9,551 nucleotides of DNA, taken from contig JAUHXB010000034.1 in NCBI GenBank assembly GCA_030427215.1, positions 1 to 9,551 of the forward strand. Reading direction: 5' to 3'. The translations under genes and the position numbers were made by a program. This DNA comes from Alphaproteobacteria bacterium. Its GTDB lineage: Bacteria > Pseudomonadota > Alphaproteobacteria > Micavibrionales > UBA1664. The notes under the pieces were generated by a model. That model was not told where the DNA came from, searched no databases, and saw only the letters and a list, made by a program, of their open reading frames with translations. Position 1 is the stretch's first letter. The number at the start of each line of letters is the position of its first letter. This document shows, in pieces, positions 6,880 to 9,551 of this stretch.

Positions 6880-6883
6880 ATAA

Positions 6884-6892
6884 CTTCTCCTC
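6884..6892 (-). promoter_or_regulatory. Strong ribosome binding site fixing the OmpA-family start
   Basis: GAGGAGAAG on the minus strand lies 4 bases before ATG at 6879. It is the best Shine-Dalgarno in front of a start codon in the window and suits an abundant envelope protein. It rules out the longer TTG-initiated reading frame. Confidence 0.85.
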
Positions 6893-6917
6893 AATAAAAT
6901 TATTCCTATTAGTTATG

Positions 6918-6946
6918 GTTTTAAAGATGCAAAACCGTCTTGTAAA
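6918..6946 (-). promoter_or_regulatory. Candidate promoter of the OmpA-family gene
   Basis: On the minus strand TTTACA (6941-6946, 5 of 6 to TTGACA) and TAAAAC (6918-6923, 4 of 6 to TATAAT) are 17 bp apart. Transcription would start near 6911, leaving a leader of about 30 bases that includes the strong ribosome binding site. Spacing is ideal but the -10 is weak. Confidence 0.38.
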
Positions 6947-6975
6947 GCATTGAATTGTCTAATATGAAGTATTTT

Positions 6976-8089
6976 ATGAAAGCAGAAACCGAAAATACCG
7001 TTAAAGAGATCGAGCAATCGTTAATTTTGCTGAGGAGGCATCTTTGACTGGGATGTTGCAAAAGAACGATTAAACGAACTCAATGCCCTGACCGAAGACC
7101 CAGACCTTTGGAACGATTCTGATAAGGCGCAGAAATTGATGCAGGAAAGAACGGGCCTGCAAAATCAGATTGAGTCCATGACACTTATAGAAACAGAATT
7201 AAATGATCAGATTGATCTGATCGCGATGGCAGATGCTGAGGGTGAAGAAGACCTTATCATTGAAGCCGAACAAAATTTACAAAAATTAAAAATTAAAACA
7301 GACCGTATGCAACTGGAAAGCCTTCTATCCGGTGAGGCTGATAAAAATGATGCCTATTTAGAAGTGAATTCCGGAGCCGGAGGAACAGAAGCCTGCGACT
7401 GGGCGCAAATGTTATTACGCATGTATACGCGTTGGGCCGATTCTAAGGGGTATAAAATTGATTTGTTGGATCAAACGGATGGAGAAGAGGCAGGAATTAA
7501 ATCAGCCATTATTCAGGTGAAAGGTATAAATGCCTATGGTTGGCTGAAGGGGGATAATGGTGTGCATCGCCTTGTACGTATTTCACCCTTTGATTCGAAT
7601 TCTAGAAGACATACCAGCTTCGCATCGGTGGCGGTATCCCCTGTTATAGACGACACGATTGATATCGCAATTGATGAAAAAGATATCAAAATGGACACGT
7701 ATCGGTCACAAGGTGCAGGGGGGCAGCATGTGAATACGACAGATTCCGCCGTTCGACTAACCCATATTCCGACAGGCGTTGTTGTTGCCTGTCAGACACA
7801 GCGATCACAACATAAAAATCGCGACACGGCGATGAATATGTTGCGGGCACGATTATATGAAATTGAATTGCAAAAACGCGAAGATGCCAAAACAGAAGCT
7901 CATGGTGAGAAAACAGATATTGGATGGGGACATCAAATTCGATCTTATGTGTTGCATCCCTATCAAATGATTAAGGATTTAAGGACAAATGTTGAAACGA
8001 ATCAATCCGATAAAGTCTTAAATGGGGATATTGATTTATTTTTAGAGGCCACACTTTCCCACAGGTTGATGAAAGATGACGAAGAATAA
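6976..8089 (+). CDS. prfB: Peptide chain release factor 2, with programmed +1 frameshift
   Basis: RF2 recognises UGA and UAA stop codons and triggers peptide release on the ribosome. Two reading frames are joined. Codons 1-23 run from ATG 6976 to CTT 7042-7044 and meet an in-frame TGA (7045-7047). Shifting +1 past T7045 gives GAC and a continuous frame to TAA at 8087-8089. The product is 370 residues (E. coli RF2 365), beginning MKAETENTVKEIEQSLILLRRHL and continuing DWDVAKERLNELN, as expected for alphaproteobacterial RF2. The stop-recognition tripeptide SPF is at 203-205 and the catalytic GGQ at 248-250, both within two residues of the E. coli positions. The N-terminal coiled coil and GAGGTEACDWAQMLLRMY motif are present. 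An in-frame ATG at 6964 is a possible alternative start; 6976 is preferred from remembered relatives and a weak GAAG 6 bases upstream. A gene finder without frameshift handling would truncate it to about 317 residues from 7136. Confidence 0.97.
7033..7048 (+). promoter_or_regulatory. RF2 programmed +1 frameshift site
   Basis: AGGAGG (7033-7038), a perfect internal Shine-Dalgarno, is followed by a 3-base spacer CAT and the slippery CTT TGA C (7042-7048). The arrangement is that of E. coli prfB, where the spacer is TAT and the Shine-Dalgarno AGGGGG. When RF2 is scarce, slow reading of UGA lets the CUU-bound tRNA slip +1 to UUU. When RF2 is abundant, it terminates at this codon and releases a 23-residue peptide, so RF2 limits its own synthesis. 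Confidence 0.97.
7205..7222. repeat. 18-bp palindrome with three GATC sites in prfB
   Basis: GATCAGATTGATCTGATC has perfect 8-base arms around a central TG and contains three GATC tetramers. It falls in the codons for the coiled-coil domain of RF2 (DQIDLI). Probably fortuitous in AT-rich coding sequence, but it is one of the two strongest palindromes I found within genes here. Confidence 0.6.
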
Positions 8090-8091
8090 CC

Positions 8092-8119
8092 TTGCGCTTT
8101 TGATGCTTTTTTTTATAAA
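8092..8119 (+). promoter_or_regulatory. Candidate promoter before the TcpQ-like gene
   Basis: TATAAA (8114-8119, 5 of 6 to TATAAT) lies 16 bp after TTGCGC (8092-8097, 3 of 6 to TTGACA). It is preceded by a run of eight T. The expected transcription start is at about 8126, one base from ATG 8127, which would give a leaderless mRNA. The only Shine-Dalgarno-like motif, AGGG (8121-8124), is 2 bases from the ATG and too close to work well. Confidence 0.35.
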
Positions 8120-8126
8120 TAGGGCC

Positions 8127-9551
8127 ATGCGTTTTATTTTTGCACTGCTTGTTATTTATGTCGCCCTTATTTTTTATGGTGGTTTTGCAATTGCGATGGA
8201 GCCATCTGTCCCCCAATCAATTGTCCCGCTAAAGGCCAAACCAATTGATGAAATCCAAAATGATGCAAAATCAGAAGATGCAAAAATAGAATCAAATAAC
8301 CCCTTCGCAGTCTCACAAGGTGAATGGCGTATTGAAAATGTAAAACGAGATAATGGTTTTCCAACAGATACATGTGTGATGGAAACAACATATGATAACG
8401 GTTTGGTGATCAGCTTTAAGGGTAAATCAGGTCGATTAACCGCATTGCGTGTCCGTCATACGGATACCCAAAAAGCCCATGCCATTAAAGGTTTTATTGG
8501 TTTAGGATTCGATAAAACATCCTTTGGTTTACAATCCAGATCAATAAACGGACAAATTGATGCCAGTTTAATAACTGTTTCCAATGTTCACGAACGTCTT
8601 TTAACCGAAGGGTATTATCGCTTAAGGATTGGGATGGAAGATTATTACTTTTCAACTTCGGGTTTTGAAAAAGGGTACCGCGACCTTTTAACGTGTCAGG
8701 GTAAAAGCTACGATAGCCTTAAAACATTGAAACTTGTTCAAGAACCGTCTTTTAAACCGAATAGGCCAAGTGATCAAGCAATGCCATCAACACCTATTGG
8801 TCCTGTGAAATCACTGCCCATTATGGACACCACAGGTGAGGTTGAACTTGTGCAATCATCTGAAGAGGGCAAAGATGTTCCTTTAGCGCTGGCTTTGCCA
8901 ATGATTGTTCCATCTGATTATACATTTACATTGGATGACGGCGTTGATCCGGTTCAAACAATCAGTTGGACCAAGCAAGGGTTTTGGCCTGAAACTTTAC
9001 AGTCGGCGATCAAACCGTTAGGCCATAAGGTTTTTGTGAAAGACACGCATATTCGCATCGCGCCACATGATGAAAAACGCGATACAGGATTACAGGTTGT
9101 TCAAGAGGAAGGGCAGTTGTACGAAAAAACGGCTGAAACAAATGAATTATCTGAACGTGATAGTTTCACCTGGACGGCGCGAGAAGGTGAAAAAATTGCT
9201 GATGTCCTTGCCCTATGGGCACAAATCGCAGATGTGAATACTCAAATTGATCTGGAAAATGATCCTGTTTTAACTGAAAATTATCGCTTTGAAGGTGAAT
9301 TCCAAGACGCAGTTAAAGGCTTGATGGCCTCAACAATCGGTATTCAGGCTGAATTACGTGATGGCGACGAGGCGATGATGTTGTCGAAACCGCAGGAAAA
9401 GAAAAATACAACAATCAACCCTATCAACATGGCGCCAAACTCTAAAATATCTGAACCACAAAAATGGCGTGCATTGCAGGGGACAAATCTTAAAACTGTT
9501 TTAAATCGATGGTCTGTTAAGGAAGGTATTGAATTTGTCTGGCAAATGGAT
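8127..9551 (+). CDS. Secreted protein with repeated TcpQ-like modules, 3'-truncated
   Basis: The frame is open from 8127 to the window end (475 codons, no stop). Residues 1-23 form a Sec signal peptide (MRFIF..., hydrophobic core, cleavage after AIA). Residues 60-200 form a mostly beta domain with Cys82 and Cys190, probably disulfide-linked; its GFEKGYRDLLTC ending recalls the Gf-aAl-L-C close of IalB-like periplasmic proteins. After a low-complexity linker come modules like the TcpQ C-terminal domain: a divergent one (about 256-312, W280, W287), a clear one (348-418, WTAREGEKIADVLALWAQ then FEGEFQDAVKGLM) and the start of another (from W447, WRALQGTNLKTVLNRWS). TcpQ of Vibrio cholerae helps the pilus secretin TcpC reach the outer membrane, so a pilus or secretion role is inferred. 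ATG 8127 gives the best signal peptide. In-frame ATGs at 8103 and 8076 are alternatives, the latter overlapping prfB by 14 bases. Confidence 0.8.
   Translation, partial: MRFIFALLVIYVALIFYGGFAIAMEPSVPQSIVPLKAKPIDEIQNDAKSEDAKIESNNPFAVSQGEWRIENVKRDNGFPTDTCVMETTYDNGLVISFKGKSGRLTALRVRHTDTQKAHAIKGFIGLGFDKTSFGLQSRSINGQIDASLITVSNVHERLLTEGYYRLRIGMEDYYFSTSGFEKGYRDLLTCQGKSYDSLKTLKLVQEPSFKPNRPSDQAMPSTPIGPVKSLPIMDTTGEVELVQSSEEGKDVPLALALPMIVPSDYTFTLDDGVDPVQTISWTKQGFWPETLQSAIKPLGHKVFVKDTHIRIAPHDEKRDTGLQVVQEEGQLYEKTAETNELSERDSFTWTAREGEKIADVLALWAQIADVNTQIDLENDPVLTENYRFEGEFQDAVKGLMASTIGIQAELRDGDEAMMLSKPQEKKNTTINPINMAPNSKISEPQKWRALQGTNLKTVLNRWSVKEGIEFVWQMD

Noticed and set aside
6880..6894. TTG-initiated N-terminal extension of the OmpA-family lipoprotein
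   Set aside because: The extra residues would be encoded by the GAGGAGAAG ribosome binding site; the ATG at 6879 gives a standard lipoprotein signal.
7045..7047. The TGA in prfB as a sign of a pseudogene or sequencing error
   Set aside because: It is flanked by the exact AGGAGG-spacer-CTT-TGA-C arrangement of programmed RF2 frameshifting, with no other disruption in the gene.
7136..8089. A shorter, 317-residue RF2 starting at TTG 7136
   Set aside because: The frame upstream encodes the conserved DWD...LNELN...DPDLWND segment and joins an in-frame ORF through a canonical frameshift site, so this is an internal start.
8090..8126. Intrinsic terminator after prfB from the run of eight T at 8107-8114
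   Set aside because: No stable hairpin precedes the T run; the bases before it (TTGCGCTTTTGATGC) pair poorly.
8167..8391. Minus-strand ORFs around 7971-8391
   Set aside because: They are antisense to prfB and to the signal-peptide-bearing open frame from 8127, which has a much better protein pattern.

Overview
This window looks like an ordinary, densely coded stretch of chromosome from an AT-rich alphaproteobacterium. The assignment rests on protein signatures: a PleC/DivJ-like sensor kinase catalytic region, a short alpha-type RecX, an RF2 that opens with an LLRRHLDWD-type junction, and a 300-residue OmpA-family lipoprotein of a kind I associate with Rhodospirillales-like bacteria. I cannot name a genus. 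There are no tRNA or rRNA genes, transposases, CRISPR arrays or phage genes, and no gene-free stretch over 300 bases. The longest non-coding gaps are 78 bp (5899-5976) and 96 bp (6880-6975).

Layout. At the left edge is the 3' part of a PAS-HisKA-HATPase kinase (+), tail-to-tail with recX (-). recX diverges, with only 13 bp between start codons, from a four-gene plus-strand cluster: an ABC-2 permease, a low-GC cutA-like gene, hslO (Hsp33) and a small lipoprotein whose start overlaps the hslO stop. That cluster converges on trkH (-), a potassium uptake channel subunit. Upstream of trkH, also on the minus strand, lies an OmpA-family lipoprotein gene ending in a clear intrinsic terminator. A 96-bp divergent gap then leads to prfB (+), encoding RF2 with a programmed +1 frameshift. 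The last gene (+) runs off the right edge. It encodes a secreted protein with a putative disulfide-bonded N-terminal domain followed by repeated TcpQ-like modules.

Functionally this is mostly housekeeping: translation termination, redox chaperone, potassium uptake, recombination control and envelope lipoproteins. I see no complete new system. The features most worth a second look are the autoregulatory frameshift in prfB, the multi-module TcpQ-like protein at the right edge (possibly the first visible gene of a pilus or secretion locus), the compositionally foreign cutA-like gene with a triplicated 7-mer at its 5' junction and a near-perfect 20-bp palindrome inside, an ABC permease without a nearby ATPase, and several start codons that lack a Shine-Dalgarno but have a -10-like hexamer at leaderless-mRNA distance.
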